NCBI RefSeq assembly: GCF_017254915.1
Contig: NZ_JAFKCT010000002.1
Span: 62,001 to 126,000 of the forward strand
Direction of reading: 5' to 3'
DNA from: Algoriphagus oliviformis
GTDB taxonomy: Bacteria; Bacteroidota; Bacteroidia; Cytophagales; Cyclobacteriaceae
DNA length: 64,000 nucleotides
Position numbers and translations under genes: made by a program
In this document: piece after piece, positions 1 to 8,801 of the stretch
How the letters are laid out: each line of letters opens with the position of its first letter
Numbering within the stretch: the stretch's first letter is position 1
The notes under the pieces: generated by a model
Seen by the model: the letters and a program-made list of their open reading frames with translations, nothing else
Databases searched by the model: none
Told to the model about the DNA's origin: nothing

Positions 1-654
1 AAAATCCCTCGGGTGCAGCGCCGGGTGGAAGACCATTTTTGCGCGTCTCCTTTGGAGCAAAAAATGGCCGTCGTCGGGCAAAATTAGATGATTATAGGAT
101 AAAGTGACAGGGATGACGGGGATTTGTTTTTCCATGGCCAGGCGAAAAGCGCCATTTTTGAAGGCGATCATCTGGGGTGGGCGCTTGGTGAAAATACCTC
201 CTTCGGGAAAGAGGACGATGCCGCTGCCGCGGTCAAGTGCCTCGCCCGCCCGGCGCATCGTCTCGGCGCGGCTCTTCATCCTGTCCCGGTCCACGGCGAT
301 ATGGAGCATTTTGAAATAGTAGCCAAAAAGCGGTGCCTTGCGGATAGACGCTTTGCCTACAAAAAGCACATCGCCTGGGATAAAACCCATCATCGCCACG
401 TCTAGGTAGCTAAAGTGGTTGGCCAGAAAGATGTAGGGGCTGCCGCTTTTCAGCTTGGCCTTCATCTCGATATCTACCGGAAGCAAAATCAGGGAAAAAT
501 AGACCCTTGCCCAGTAGCGGTTGATTTTCCTCCCGTACTTTTTCCAGCCAGGCATCCAGATGCAGATCAGGATAAACGGAAAGATGAGCAGAAAGGTGAG
601 GATGAACATCACCGCCGCATAGACCGAGTAGATGCGTCGGAGCAGCCTATTCAT
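1..654 (-). CDS. 1-acyl-sn-glycerol-3-phosphate acyltransferase family protein (PlsC-like), 3' end missing
   Basis: Reading the minus strand from an ATG at 654 gives an open frame that runs off the left edge (about 217 residues visible). An N-terminal hydrophobic segment (about residues 12-33) is followed by the acyltransferase motif NHFSYLD (NHX4D) near residue 78 and by FPEGG, the second PlsC block. Family members transfer a fatty acyl chain to lysophosphatidic acid at the inner membrane during phospholipid synthesis. The start codon overlaps the end of the globin gene by 8 bases (ATGAATAG), so the two are probably co-transcribed and translationally coupled. Substrate could differ from LPA, since PlsC-domain proteins also acylate other lipids. 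The C-terminus cannot be assessed. Confidence 0.85.
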   Translation of the reverse strand, partial: MNRLLRRIYSVYAAVMFILTFLLIFPFILICIWMPGWKKYGRKINRYWARVYFSLILLPVDIEMKAKLKSGSPYIFLANHFSYLDVAMMGFIPGDVLFVGKASIRKAPLFGYYFKMLHIAVDRDRMKSRAETMRRAGEALDRGSGIVLFPEGGIFTKRPPQMIAFKNGAFRLAMEKQIPVIPVTLSYNHLILPDDGHFLLQRRRAKMVFHPALHPRDF

Positions 655-1024
655 GGTTGATCATGTGGTTGGCGACTTTGATGAAATAGCCCGCCATGAG
701 CTCTTTGGCATTTTGCTCGGGTCCGAGCCGGTCCAGGGCAGTCAGCATCGCATTCAGCCAATGGTCACGCATCTCCGGGCCGATCTGCCAGTCCAGATGG
801 CGCATTCTCAGTCGGGGATGGCCCCGCTCCTCATAATAGGTCTGCGGCCCGCCAAACACCTGGAGGAGAAAGAGAAAAAGCCTTCGCTCGGCAGGGGCGA
901 GGTCCTCGTCTGGATAGAGCTTTCGCAGGTCGGGGATTTGCCGCACTTCCTCGTAAAAGTAGCGCGTCAGCAGTCGGATTTGATCTTCGCCGATCAGTTC
1001 ATAGATGGACTGAAATGGATTCAT
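647..1024 (-). CDS. Group II truncated haemoglobin
   Basis: The 125-residue protein has the length and pattern of truncated (2-on-2) globins: an aromatic B-helix (RYFYEEV, residues 21-27), the segment YYEERGHPRLRMRH ending in the likely proximal haem ligand His76, and RDHWLNAM with Trp89, the G8 Trp characteristic of the group II (TrHbO) class. Such proteins bind oxygen or NO and are cytoplasmic. The gene sits 27 bases after the NfeD-type gene and overlaps the PlsC-like gene by 8 bases, so the three form a minus-strand operon. The role here is not shown by the sequence; NO or peroxide detoxification is a guess. Confidence 0.88.
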   Translation of the reverse strand: MNPFQSIYELIGEDQIRLLTRYFYEEVRQIPDLRKLYPDEDLAPAERRLFLFLLQVFGGPQTYYEERGHPRLRMRHLDWQIGPEMRDHWLNAMLTALDRLGPEQNAKELMAGYFIKVANHMINHE

Positions 1025-1051
1025 GCCGTAAACTTAGGGAAATCTTCCGGC

Positions 1052-2395
1052 TCAGGATTGGAGATTTTTCACCTTCAGCGAGGTGCCTTCGGTGGAGATG
1101 ACGACGATCTTTTCGCCTTGGTCGATGAATTCACCTCTGGAGTAAGCGTCGTAGATCTCGCCGTCGATTTCCACTTTGCCGCTTGGGCGAAGACGGGAGT
1201 GGACTGTGCCCGTTTTTCCCATCATCCCACTGCTGTAGAAGCTGGACGTGTAGCCTTGGCTGCGATCTTGGGTGTCCGCTAGCGTCACATGGCGAAAGGC
1301 CCCCCATTCGTTCACTTTGGGAGTCAGCCAAAAGACCAAGCCAACAGAGGCCAGTGAAGCCAAAATCACCGTCAACAACGCGCCAAACAACTGGGAGGCC
1401 GGGACAAAATCAAAGTTGAAGTCCTGGTTGGGCACCATGCCAAGCACCAGCCCGCCGATGATGCACACGATGCCGAGCACGCCGAAAATACCGAATCCGG
1501 GAATCACAAAAAGCTCTATCGCCAGCAAGATGATCCCGGCAAAGAAGACGAGTATTTCCCAGTTTTCGGCGAGCCCATTCAGATAGTAGGGGATGAAGTA
1601 CAGGGCGGTGGCGATGATGGAAGCGACGATGGGGAAGCCCACGCCGGGAGTTTGCAGTTCAAAATAGATGCCCCCGACGATGATCAGGATCAAAACCCCG
1701 CTGATGGCCGGGCTAAGGAAAAAGGAAATGATCTTGTCCACAGTGTCTTCCTCGTAGGCCAGCACCTCCGCATTTTCCAGATTTTGGGCTTGGAGTATCG
1801 CTTCGATGGAGCGGTATTCCCCTTCGCAAAAGCCGTATTTGATCGCCTCGGACACCGAAAGCGTAATGACCGATCCGGCGCTGGAGATCCCTTCGATTTC
1901 TATTTTTTCGTCCACCATGCCCTCGGCGATGCGCGGATCACGGCCTCTAGCCTCTGCCGTGCTGCGCATCATAGAGCGCATATAGGACTGGTATTTGTCC
2001 GGCGCAGCGGCGCCATCCGCACCGTTGACCACGGTGGCGGCACCGATGCTCGCACCCGGGGCCATGTAGATGCTGTCACAGGCGATGGAGATCAGCGCTC
2101 CGGCAGAGGCAGCGTCCTTGTTGATGAAGACATACACGGGGATGTCGCTTTCCAAAATCATGGTGCGTATCTCGTCGGCATCGGTCACTACCCCGCCATA
2201 GGTGTCCATCTCGATCAATATGAGGCCAGCATCTGTTTTTTTTGCCTGCTCCAAAGCGAGCTGCACGCGGCGGTTCATCGCAGGATCGATGTCTGCATCG
2301 ATCTTGAAAGTGAAGACTTTGTCTGGTTTTTCCTGTGCAAAAAGGGAAAAACCGACAAGTCCTAGAAGCAATACCAAGAGAATGGAAAACCGCAT
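1052..2395 (-). CDS. NfeD-type membrane serine protease (ClpP-class domain plus NfeD domain)
   Basis: The 447-residue protein starts at the ATG at 2395, where a signal peptide begins (hydrophobic core at residues 4-20, cleavage expected after FAQ). A longer in-frame extension exists upstream but would bury the signal peptide. Residues 25-230 form a ClpP/crotonase-type protease with candidate nucleophile Ser97 (AASAGA) and a candidate base Lys134. Four or five membrane helices follow (about 225-345), then a C-terminal OB-fold NfeD domain. This long form (NfeD1b) commonly works with flotillin-like proteins in membrane quality control, but no flotillin gene lies in the window. It is first in the operon with the globin and PlsC-like genes. 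Confidence 0.88.
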   Translation of the reverse strand: MRFSILLVLLLGLVGFSLFAQEKPDKVFTFKIDADIDPAMNRRVQLALEQAKKTDAGLILIEMDTYGGVVTDADEIRTMILESDIPVYVFINKDAASAGALISIACDSIYMAPGASIGAATVVNGADGAAAPDKYQSYMRSMMRSTAEARGRDPRIAEGMVDEKIEIEGISSAGSVITLSVSEAIKYGFCEGEYRSIEAILQAQNLENAEVLAYEEDTVDKIISFFLSPAISGVLILIIVGGIYFELQTPGVGFPIVASIIATALYFIPYYLNGLAENWEILVFFAGIILLAIELFVIPGFGIFGVLGIVCIIGGLVLGMVPNQDFNFDFVPASQLFGALLTVILASLASVGLVFWLTPKVNEWGAFRHVTLADTQDRSQGYTSSFYSSGMMGKTGTVHSRLRPSGKVEIDGEIYDAYSRGEFIDQGEKIVVISTEGTSLKVKNLQS

Positions 2396-2600
2396 TTGTT
2401 GGAGAATTTGTAAGAAAAGATACGTATCCGGGCGAGATAACGCCAAATTTTCGCCAGGAGATTCAAAAAAGGAGGGGGAGGTGTTTCGTGGGGTTTGAAA
2501 TAGCGGGATAAAAAGGCCGAGGCGTGGCATTTCTAGCATAATTCTTGCGAAAAGTCTAGTGGAATTTTTGACCTGTTTCACTTCAATACCCCAGATTACA

Positions 2601-3770
2601 ATGATTTCTCCATCCAAATTCCTAAGTACGTTCCTTCTGGTTTTGGTTATAAGTATTTCTTATTCAAAAGCTTCCAGTCTAGTCGCTGGAGACTCCATCG
2701 GCGTGGAGCGAGTAGGGGACAAGACCTTTATCCTGCACAAAGTGACTCCTCAAGAGACGCTTTTTGGCATCTCCAGAAAGTACCAAGTCCCGGTAGGGGA
2801 GATCCAAAATGCAAACGAGGTGCTGAAGCAAGGACTTAAAATCGGCCAAACCATCCGCGTTCCTTACATAGAGAAGAACAAAGTTCCAGCTGGTGCTGAG
2901 CTTCACAAGGTAAGCCCCGGAGAGACGCTTTTTTCCATTTCCAAGAAATATGGCGTGACGGTGGATTCGCTAAAAAGATGGAATAAGCTCTTGGGAAATG
3001 ACCTGAGTGTCGGTCAGGCCTTGGTCGTGAGAGACGTAGCAGTCGCCAGCAGCCCGACGCCGAGCCCCGTGGCCCCTACGGCGGCGGCAACTTCCGCTGT
3101 AGCTGCCACAACGAAGGCAAATCCTTCAGTGGTGGAAAATAAGCCCAAAGTCGAAAAGAAGACCGAAACCGTTACCAAACCTCAGCCCGAGGCCACCCGT
3201 CCCGCAACGACTCCGACGGCTACCGCAGCCAACACCACGCCCATCGCTCCCGGAGAGTGGATATCCCATACCGTGAAGCAGGGCGAGACGCTGTTTTCCA
3301 TCTCTACCCAGTACAACTCCAGCGTGGAAGACCTGATCAAATGGAACGCCCTGACCTCCAATAACCTCCGATCTGGCCAGGTGGTCAAAGTGGGGCGTGC
3401 CCCGGAAGGCCCGTCCACCGTGCCCGTCATCGGTACTCCCAAGGTCGCTGCCTCGACTGCCGAAATGAGCGTAGAGCCAACTGTCGAAAACACCTCGGGA
3501 GGATTCAAGAACATCACCGAAACCGGCCAAGCCGAGCTCATCGAGGGCACCGGTTCACATAAAAAATACCTGGTGCTTCACCGCACCGCGCCAGTGGGCA
3601 GCATCATGCGGGTGAAAAACGAGGAGAATGACCTGACCATCTTTGCGCGTGTGGTAGGGACATTGCCGGAAACGGGCGACAACTCCAAGCTGGTGATCAA
3701 GCTTTCCCAAGCGGCCTTTGACCAGCTGAAAGCAGTAAACCAGCGATTCCCGGTGGAAGTGCTTTACTAA
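2601..3770 (+). CDS. Secreted triple-LysM cell-wall protein
   Basis: The 389-residue protein starts at the ATG at 2601, giving a clean signal peptide (residues 1-25). Three LysM domains follow, at about residues 40-84, 94-138 and 212-256, each opening with the pattern H(K/T)V..ETLF.IS. A Thr/Ala/Pro-rich linker separates LysM2 from LysM3. The last 75 residues resemble a small double-psi beta-barrel-like domain seen at the end of many Bacteroidota LysM proteins. LysM domains bind the GlcNAc part of peptidoglycan, so the protein is probably periplasmic and wall-bound. No catalytic residues are evident. It is followed by a strong terminator and is transcribed divergently from the NfeD operon. 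Confidence 0.85.
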   Translation: MISPSKFLSTFLLVLVISISYSKASSLVAGDSIGVERVGDKTFILHKVTPQETLFGISRKYQVPVGEIQNANEVLKQGLKIGQTIRVPYIEKNKVPAGAELHKVSPGETLFSISKKYGVTVDSLKRWNKLLGNDLSVGQALVVRDVAVASSPTPSPVAPTAAATSAVAATTKANPSVVENKPKVEKKTETVTKPQPEATRPATTPTATAANTTPIAPGEWISHTVKQGETLFSISTQYNSSVEDLIKWNALTSNNLRSGQVVKVGRAPEGPSTVPVIGTPKVAASTAEMSVEPTVENTSGGFKNITETGQAELIEGTGSHKKYLVLHRTAPVGSIMRVKNEENDLTIFARVVGTLPETGDNSKLVIKLSQAAFDQLKAVNQRFPVEVLY

Positions 3771-3794
3771 GCCATAGTCAAATTATTATCGAGT

Positions 3795-3826
3795 CCCCTT
3801 GCAGCGCCTGCAAGGGGGTTTTTTTT
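3795..3826 (+). terminator. Rho-independent terminator after the LysM gene
   Basis: A perfect 10-bp stem (ccccttgcag / ctgcaagggg) with a cgc loop is followed by a run of eight T. It ends transcription of the LysM gene. Confidence 0.93.
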
Positions 3827-3893
3827 GCCTAAAGAATACCGATCTACCAGGCGACTGATGAAAGGGTCAAAAAATCAGGCAACCGACTTTGGC

Positions 3894-3924
3894 TTGGGAT
3901 TCTTGGCGGGTCGGAGTACCTTTG
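3894..3924 (+). promoter_or_regulatory. Bacteroidota-type promoter
   Basis: A TTGG at 3894-3897 is followed after 19 bases by TACCTTTG at 3917-3924, an exact match to the Bacteroidota -7 consensus TAnnTTTG. The predicted transcript start lies about 10-15 bases before the ATG at 3943. Confidence 0.55.
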
Positions 3925-3942
3925 TGCATCGAGTATTCAGGC

Positions 3943-4497
3943 ATGAATAAAGTCCAACTCTTTTTCCACCACGCGTTTCGATTTGTCTGGAACGCGATCT
4001 TCATCATCAGCTATCCCATTTTGGCTAGCTTTGGACTGCTTTTCATCGGCTTGACTTTCGTTTTTTCCAAGCTTTCCCAGCTACTTACCCGCATCAAGCC
4101 CGAAGGCAACAAGGTGGTGTTCAAGGAATCGGACTGGGAGACCATGCCCCATACGAGCGAGCTGCTGGAGGCCAAGGTGTACAAACAGATCATGTTTGGC
4201 CCGGCTGGGTTCAAGCTGAGGAGAAAGGACGGGGTGCCGTCCGTCCTGGAAGACCATGTCTTCGGCAACAAAGTCCGGGTGATGGATGAGGGGTTTATTC
4301 TGGAAAAATGGAATACCCTCGACTCCAAGGAAATGCCGGACTTCGACATCTGTCTCTATGACCCCGACCAGGACTCGCTCAGACCGCTGACAAATATCAA
4401 ATGCTTCGACTGGCATGTGTCCGAAAAGGTGGAGAATGAGCTTTCCTTCAAATGGTTTGACGGGACCCAGGGTGGGGAAGTGAAAGTGGCGCTTTGA
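3943..4497 (+). CDS. Conserved hypothetical protein with one N-terminal membrane anchor
   Basis: The ATG at 3943 (residues beginning MNKVQLFF) is chosen because a promoter-like TACCTTTG ends 18 bases upstream. The 184-residue product has a hydrophobic segment at about residues 12-45 that could form one or two membrane helices, followed by a soluble domain of about 135 residues rich in charged and aromatic residues. I do not recognise a family. The stop codon shares one base with the start of the next gene, so the two are translationally coupled, but no function can be inferred from that. Confidence 0.72.
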   Translation: MNKVQLFFHHAFRFVWNAIFIISYPILASFGLLFIGLTFVFSKLSQLLTRIKPEGNKVVFKESDWETMPHTSELLEAKVYKQIMFGPAGFKLRRKDGVPSVLEDHVFGNKVRVMDEGFILEKWNTLDSKEMPDFDICLYDPDQDSLRPLTNIKCFDWHVSEKVENELSFKWFDGTQGGEVKVAL

Positions 4498-5264
4498 TGC
4501 AAAACCTGAAGGATTTTCTCGATGAAAAGGTCGAGCAATACAACCAGCCTGGGTTTATTCCTAACGATCCCATCTGCATCCCGCATCGCTTTTCCAAAAA
4601 ACAGGACATCGAGATCGCCGGTTTCTTTGCGGCGATTTTGGCTTGGGGGCAGCGGAAGACTATCATCAACAAGTGCTTGGAGCTTTTCCACCTCATGGAC
4701 GATGCCCCACATGATTTTTTGCTCCACCATCAGGACTCGGACTTGAAGCGCTTTCTGAGCTTTAAACATCGCACATTCAATGAGGTGGACACGCTCTACT
4801 TCATCCATTTTCTGGGTTGGTTTTACCAAAGCCACGACAGCCTGGAGGAGGCTTTTCTGAAAGGGCAAACTGGCCAAGTGGATGCCATGGAGCCGATTCT
4901 GGCTCAGTTCCACCGTTTCTTTTTCAGCTTGCCGGATTCCCCCAGCCGAACGAAGAAGCACATTGCCACGCCAGCCCGCAAGGCCGCCTGCAAGCGGATC
5001 AATATGTACTTGCGCTGGATGGTGCGATCCGACGAGAAAGGGGTGGATTTTGGACTTTGGAAGCGTATCAGCCCAGCCCAGCTCATCTGTCCCTGTGACC
5101 TTCACGTGGATCGGGTGGGGAGGAAGCTGGGCTTGATCACCCGCAAGCAAACCGACTGGCTGACCGCCGTGGAACTAACCCAGCGCCTTCGGGAATTTGA
5201 CCCGCTAGACCCGGTGAAGTATGATTTTGCACTGTTCGGCTTGGGGATAGAGGAGAAGTTTTGA
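4497..5264 (+). CDS. TIGR02757 (DUF2400) family protein
   Basis: The 255-residue protein matches the TIGR02757 family in length and landmarks: PNDPICIPHRFS near residues 23-34, EIAGFFAAILAWGQRKTI, and a C-terminal DPVKYDFALFGLGI motif. The family is widespread in Bacteroidota and has no established function. Its Cys residues and helical character vaguely recall DNA-glycosylase-like folds, but I would not assign that. The ATG at 4497 overlaps the previous stop codon (TGATG); a TTG one codon earlier is the less likely start. It ends 8 bases from the convergent restriction endonuclease gene. Confidence 0.85.
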   Translation: MQNLKDFLDEKVEQYNQPGFIPNDPICIPHRFSKKQDIEIAGFFAAILAWGQRKTIINKCLELFHLMDDAPHDFLLHHQDSDLKRFLSFKHRTFNEVDTLYFIHFLGWFYQSHDSLEEAFLKGQTGQVDAMEPILAQFHRFFFSLPDSPSRTKKHIATPARKAACKRINMYLRWMVRSDEKGVDFGLWKRISPAQLICPCDLHVDRVGRKLGLITRKQTDWLTAVELTQRLREFDPLDPVKYDFALFGLGIEEKF

Positions 5265-5272
5265 TGGGCGGA

Positions 5273-6115
5273 TCAGAGATTCAGCTCACTTTTAAGTTGG
5301 AGTAGATCTGAGAGTAATTCCTCTCTCATTTTTTGGGTGTAGATCCGATAGATATCCCCATAGTTTTGAAACTCGATCAGTCTCTCGAGGTCGCGCAATC
5401 TCGCTTTCCATGTGATTCCGTCCGTGACCAGAATGAAATAAGTGTCACTTCTTTTTTCAAAAATGATTTTCTGTACGTCGCCGATTACATCGCTTTGCTT
5501 ACTCCCGGTAGCACCATAGGCTTTGACCTCGATGACGATACTTGGATGTTGGGTGGACGGAATACAAAAATCGGCTTTGGCTGTAGTCAATCCTTTGGCA
5601 CCCAAAAAGCTTTTTCTAATCTCAAACTCATCAAAAACGGCAGTGAGGATCGATTCAACAAAATCTTCAAGGTTTTTTCCGCGTCGTTGTCCCTTGATGG
5701 CACTTCCACGGCCGAGTTTCAGTCGCTCCTGGACAAGGTCTCTCCATGAGTAGGTTCTCGAAACCAGCTGGTTTAGTGCTGTAATCAGTCCATATTCCGC
5801 CAGAGTCCGGGCGTAGTTCGTAGGATGGATAATAAAAGCCAGCTTTCCGTAGCCATTCGGATTGTTGAAAAATATAGCTTTTAGCGTTTCTGTGAATTCG
5901 TCTTTGGATTGCTCGAGCGCCAGTCTAAAGAATGTGATCCCGGTTTCGTAGTCTCGCTCTAGGATTTGGACTAAATGTGCTTCGGTGATAGGTACATTCA
6001 AAGACAGTTCGTCCAAGAAAGTCAGAAAATCGACAGCAAATGTGTCTTTCCAATCCGTGGCCACTTCTCCAAGCTTCTCGATGAGTTGCTCCTTTGTTTG
6101 CGTGATTCTCCGCAT
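5273..6115 (-). CDS. Type II restriction endonuclease, PD-(D/E)XK type
   Basis: The 280-residue protein sits 3 bases downstream of an adenine methyltransferase and has a candidate PD-(D/E)XK active site: Asp182 (KADFCIP), then Glu196-Val-Lys198 (IVIEVKAYG), with an acidic helix just before it (KNLEDFVE). The size and the conserved block KGQRRGKNLEDFVE fit DpnII/MboI-like endonucleases, although I cannot confirm the subfamily or the recognition site. The enzyme would cut DNA lacking the partner methylation. The coding sequence is visibly AT-richer than its neighbours, which suggests horizontal acquisition. It looks intact. Confidence 0.82.
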   Translation of the reverse strand: MRRITQTKEQLIEKLGEVATDWKDTFAVDFLTFLDELSLNVPITEAHLVQILERDYETGITFFRLALEQSKDEFTETLKAIFFNNPNGYGKLAFIIHPTNYARTLAEYGLITALNQLVSRTYSWRDLVQERLKLGRGSAIKGQRRGKNLEDFVESILTAVFDEFEIRKSFLGAKGLTTAKADFCIPSTQHPSIVIEVKAYGATGSKQSDVIGDVQKIIFEKRSDTYFILVTDGITWKARLRDLERLIEFQNYGDIYRIYTQKMREELLSDLLQLKSELNL

Positions 6116-6118
6116 GAG

Positions 6119-7192
6119 TTAGTCTTTCCCGATGATTAGATACTCAACCACATTAGCACGCATAGCTTTGGAGTGGTTGCCAAAATTATAGCGATGGGAT
6201 TTGGTCTTCACCTCTACTGTGGCTTTTTGGTTTTTCATCAGGGAGACCAACGTGTCAAGATCCGGGAAGGCATTGGAGGAATAGGAAAGCGCAATGATGC
6301 TGTCGGAAAACTTGTCAAACATATTCTCAAACGCTTCAATGGCTGTCTTTTTATAGGAAAAAGGAGTATACTTTTTCTGGATCTTTTTCACTTTGGTGTC
6401 TTCCATGATCTGTTCTCCATGCCAGTATTTCGAGAGGCCTTCAAGGAAATGGTACCTTTTGACGTAGCAATTGTCGTCCGAAGCAGGGACATAAGGAGGG
6501 TCAAGATAGACCAGATCCGGCTTGCAAGATTGGGTGTCAATTTCAAAAATACTTGAATGGAGAGATTGATTTTCTTGCTGGTTGTCAAACACTACTTCGT
6601 TGTAGATGGCGACTTGTTCCAAAAAATGTCTTTGGAGAGATATTTTCAGATCCCGGCGGCCATCATCGTATTTTTCCAGATTTCCAGATATCGTAAAAAC
6701 CCCCCTAGGCTGTTTTTTCAGACAAGACCTAAACAAGGCAGTTAGCGCTAGCGCTTTTTTGTAAGGAGAGGTCAGCTGGGCGATGTTGTGGCTGATTTTG
6801 TCCAGAAAGACCAAATCGTCCTTGGAGTAAAAAACCTTGTGAAATGTCTTTTCGATGAAATCGTCGGATTTCACATCCATGTTGGTCAATGCACGGATAT
6901 CTTCCTCCTCCAAGGTGGTTTGGTTGTTTTCGATCAGGGCTTTGGAAATGGTGGACGGGAAATTCAAAAAGTCATTGGAATAGACCTGTTTATCCATTGA
7001 TTTGAACAGATAGGAAACCACGCCTGATCCAGAAAAAGCATCCAAGGCTGAATCAAACTCTAACTCGCTGAAAGCCTCGTAAAACCAAGGGATCAACTTG
7101 TACTTGCTCCCCATGTAGCGCATCAGAGGGTAGGATTCCATCCTCTCCATCGCATTTGTTTCAGTTAATTGGGGGATTGTGAGTTGTTCCAT
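6119..7192 (-). CDS. DNA adenine N6-methyltransferase (D12 class)
   Basis: The 357-residue protein has RYMGSKYKLIPWF near residue 25, the AdoMet-binding motif DAFSGSG at residues 51-57, and the catalytic DPPY at 231-234. This order is typical of D12/alpha-class N6-adenine methyltransferases, and the MGSK start resembles the FokI-like branch rather than Dam. It methylates adenine in the site cut by the adjacent endonuclease, protecting the host. Methylase-first order lets protection precede cutting. The start at 7192 is the longest ATG; ATGs at codons 15 and 18 are alternatives. Base composition is AT-rich like its partner. The recognition sequence cannot be read from the protein. Confidence 0.9.
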   Translation of the reverse strand: MEQLTIPQLTETNAMERMESYPLMRYMGSKYKLIPWFYEAFSELEFDSALDAFSGSGVVSYLFKSMDKQVYSNDFLNFPSTISKALIENNQTTLEEEDIRALTNMDVKSDDFIEKTFHKVFYSKDDLVFLDKISHNIAQLTSPYKKALALTALFRSCLKKQPRGVFTISGNLEKYDDGRRDLKISLQRHFLEQVAIYNEVVFDNQQENQSLHSSIFEIDTQSCKPDLVYLDPPYVPASDDNCYVKRYHFLEGLSKYWHGEQIMEDTKVKKIQKKYTPFSYKKTAIEAFENMFDKFSDSIIALSYSSNAFPDLDTLVSLMKNQKATVEVKTKSHRYNFGNHSKAMRANVVEYLIIGKD

Positions 7193-7271
7193 CTATTGAC
7201 TGTTCTTCGAAATAAATATAACCGGATTGCCCTAAAGTCGGTTCGGGTTTGTAAAGTTGTGACTGAATTTG

Positions 7272-8708
7272 TCACACTTCTGTTTTACCAATGTAACCCT
7301 CCATATACTTCAACAGCAAGCCCACACCATAGGCCGTTCCGGTCTTGGTTTTCGCAAATTCACCGTCCATGAAAGACACACCCGCGATGTCCAAGTGCGC
7401 CCAGGCAGCGTGCCCGTGGGTGAAAGCCTGTAAAAACTTTGCCGCCGTAATCGCTCCCGCGAAGGGCTTTCCGTGGTAGTTTTTGATATCCGCAATCTCT
7501 GAATCCATCTCCCGGGCATATTCCTCCCAGATCGGCAAGGGCCAAGACCGTTCGCCAACCCCTTCACCGGCTTGCTGTAGCCCATGGGAAAGGCCGCCGT
7601 CATTGGTAAACAAGGCCGCGCACTGGTAGCCGAAAGTCCCGATGGAGCTTCCGGTCAGCGTGGCGAGGTTGATGAGCTGGTCGGGTTGGTAGTTTTTGAC
7701 CAGATAGGACAGACCGTCGGCCAGAATCAGCCGTCCCTCTGCGTCAGTATCAATCACCTCGATGCTGAGTCCCGCATGGCTACCGATCACCTCGGAGGGC
7801 AGGTAGGCATCTTTGTCCACGGCATTTTCCACTGCCGGGACGATGGTGGTCAGATGGATCGGCAGTCCGAGATCCGCCACCAGTTTCGTAGTGGCGAGCA
7901 CGGCAGCCGCGCCACCCATATCGGACTTCATCTCGTGCATACCTTGGGTTTTCACATTGAGGCCGCCCGTGTCAAAGGTCACGCCCTTGCCGACTAGGCC
8001 GAGATGGAATTTGGCTTTCGGATGTCGGTACTCCAGGATGATAAATTTCGGCTCTCGGGCAGATCCTCTCCCAACTGCCAGAAAAGCCTCCAGACCTTCA
8101 GATTTTGCCTTTTTAGTATCAAATACCTTGACGTTTACCTTGTTTTTTTTGCCCAAGTCCTTGGCCCAATCCGCCAGATATTCGGGCGTGATTTTGTTGG
8201 GCGGAAGGTCGACGAGCTCGAATGCCGCCATCTTGGCGGCGGCGATTTTTTCCGCACGCTCAACTAACTCATCGATGTTTTTCAGGGCAGAATGTACTTC
8301 TACCTTCAGCTTTGCAAAGCTCTTGGGCTTCTCTTTTTTGTAAAAGCCGATGGAGTAAGTTCCCAAAATCAAGCCGATCAATCCCGCTTCGGTTTGCTCT
8401 GGGGTAAAGGTCGCCGGAAAGTCGAGCGATAGGCCGGATTCGGCGAGCTTTTGGTTTTTGGAAAGGATTCTCCGAAAGGCCGTTTCGACGGTCTTGTATT
8501 CCGGCTCCTTGCCTAGGCCCAGGAGCAAAACCAATCTTCCCTCGGACTCCAAGCTGTAGGAGGAGTCTTTTTCCCCGGAAAAAAGAAGCTTGGACAGAGG
8601 CGACTGAACCAGCTTTTCTTTCATGGTCGAAAGGTTTTCCTCGCCCATAACGGGAATCACGCGCAAGGCAGTCTGGGAGGGCTTTTTTGGATTGGTCTTG
8701 AAGTGCAT
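7272..8708 (-). CDS. pepA: Leucyl aminopeptidase (M17 family)
   Basis: The 478-residue cytosolic protein has the two-domain M17 plan: a variable N-terminal domain (1-160) and a catalytic domain with VGKGVTFDTGG (Lys241, Asp246), SDMGGAA (Asp263) and DTDAEGRL (Asp322, Glu324, Arg326). These are the di-metal ligands and catalytic Lys/Arg of leucine aminopeptidases, which remove N-terminal residues from peptides as hexamers. The family signature NTDAEGRL is changed to DTDAEGRL, a common variant. It lies 79 bases after the methyltransferase start on the same strand. A hairpin terminator for aceK lies between it and aceK, so it has its own promoter. Confidence 0.94.
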   Translation of the reverse strand: MHFKTNPKKPSQTALRVIPVMGEENLSTMKEKLVQSPLSKLLFSGEKDSSYSLESEGRLVLLLGLGKEPEYKTVETAFRRILSKNQKLAESGLSLDFPATFTPEQTEAGLIGLILGTYSIGFYKKEKPKSFAKLKVEVHSALKNIDELVERAEKIAAAKMAAFELVDLPPNKITPEYLADWAKDLGKKNKVNVKVFDTKKAKSEGLEAFLAVGRGSAREPKFIILEYRHPKAKFHLGLVGKGVTFDTGGLNVKTQGMHEMKSDMGGAAAVLATTKLVADLGLPIHLTTIVPAVENAVDKDAYLPSEVIGSHAGLSIEVIDTDAEGRLILADGLSYLVKNYQPDQLINLATLTGSSIGTFGYQCAALFTNDGGLSHGLQQAGEGVGERSWPLPIWEEYAREMDSEIADIKNYHGKPFAGAITAAKFLQAFTHGHAAWAHLDIAGVSFMDGEFAKTKTGTAYGVGLLLKYMEGYIGKTEV

Positions 8709-8735
8709 GGATATCTGTGACTTAGGGTTTGGGAG

Positions 8736-8759
8736 AAAAAAAGCGGAAATGACCGCTTT
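8736..8759 (-). terminator. Terminator after aceK
   Basis: On the minus strand a 7-bp stem (aaagcgg / ccgcttt) with a 6-base loop is followed by a run of T, complementary to the A-run at 8736-8742. It lies 43 bases past the aceK stop. Confidence 0.72.
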
Positions 8760-8801
8760 CTTTCAGCTTCGAAAATAGGCTTTGGAAGGCTGAATTCTAA
8801 A

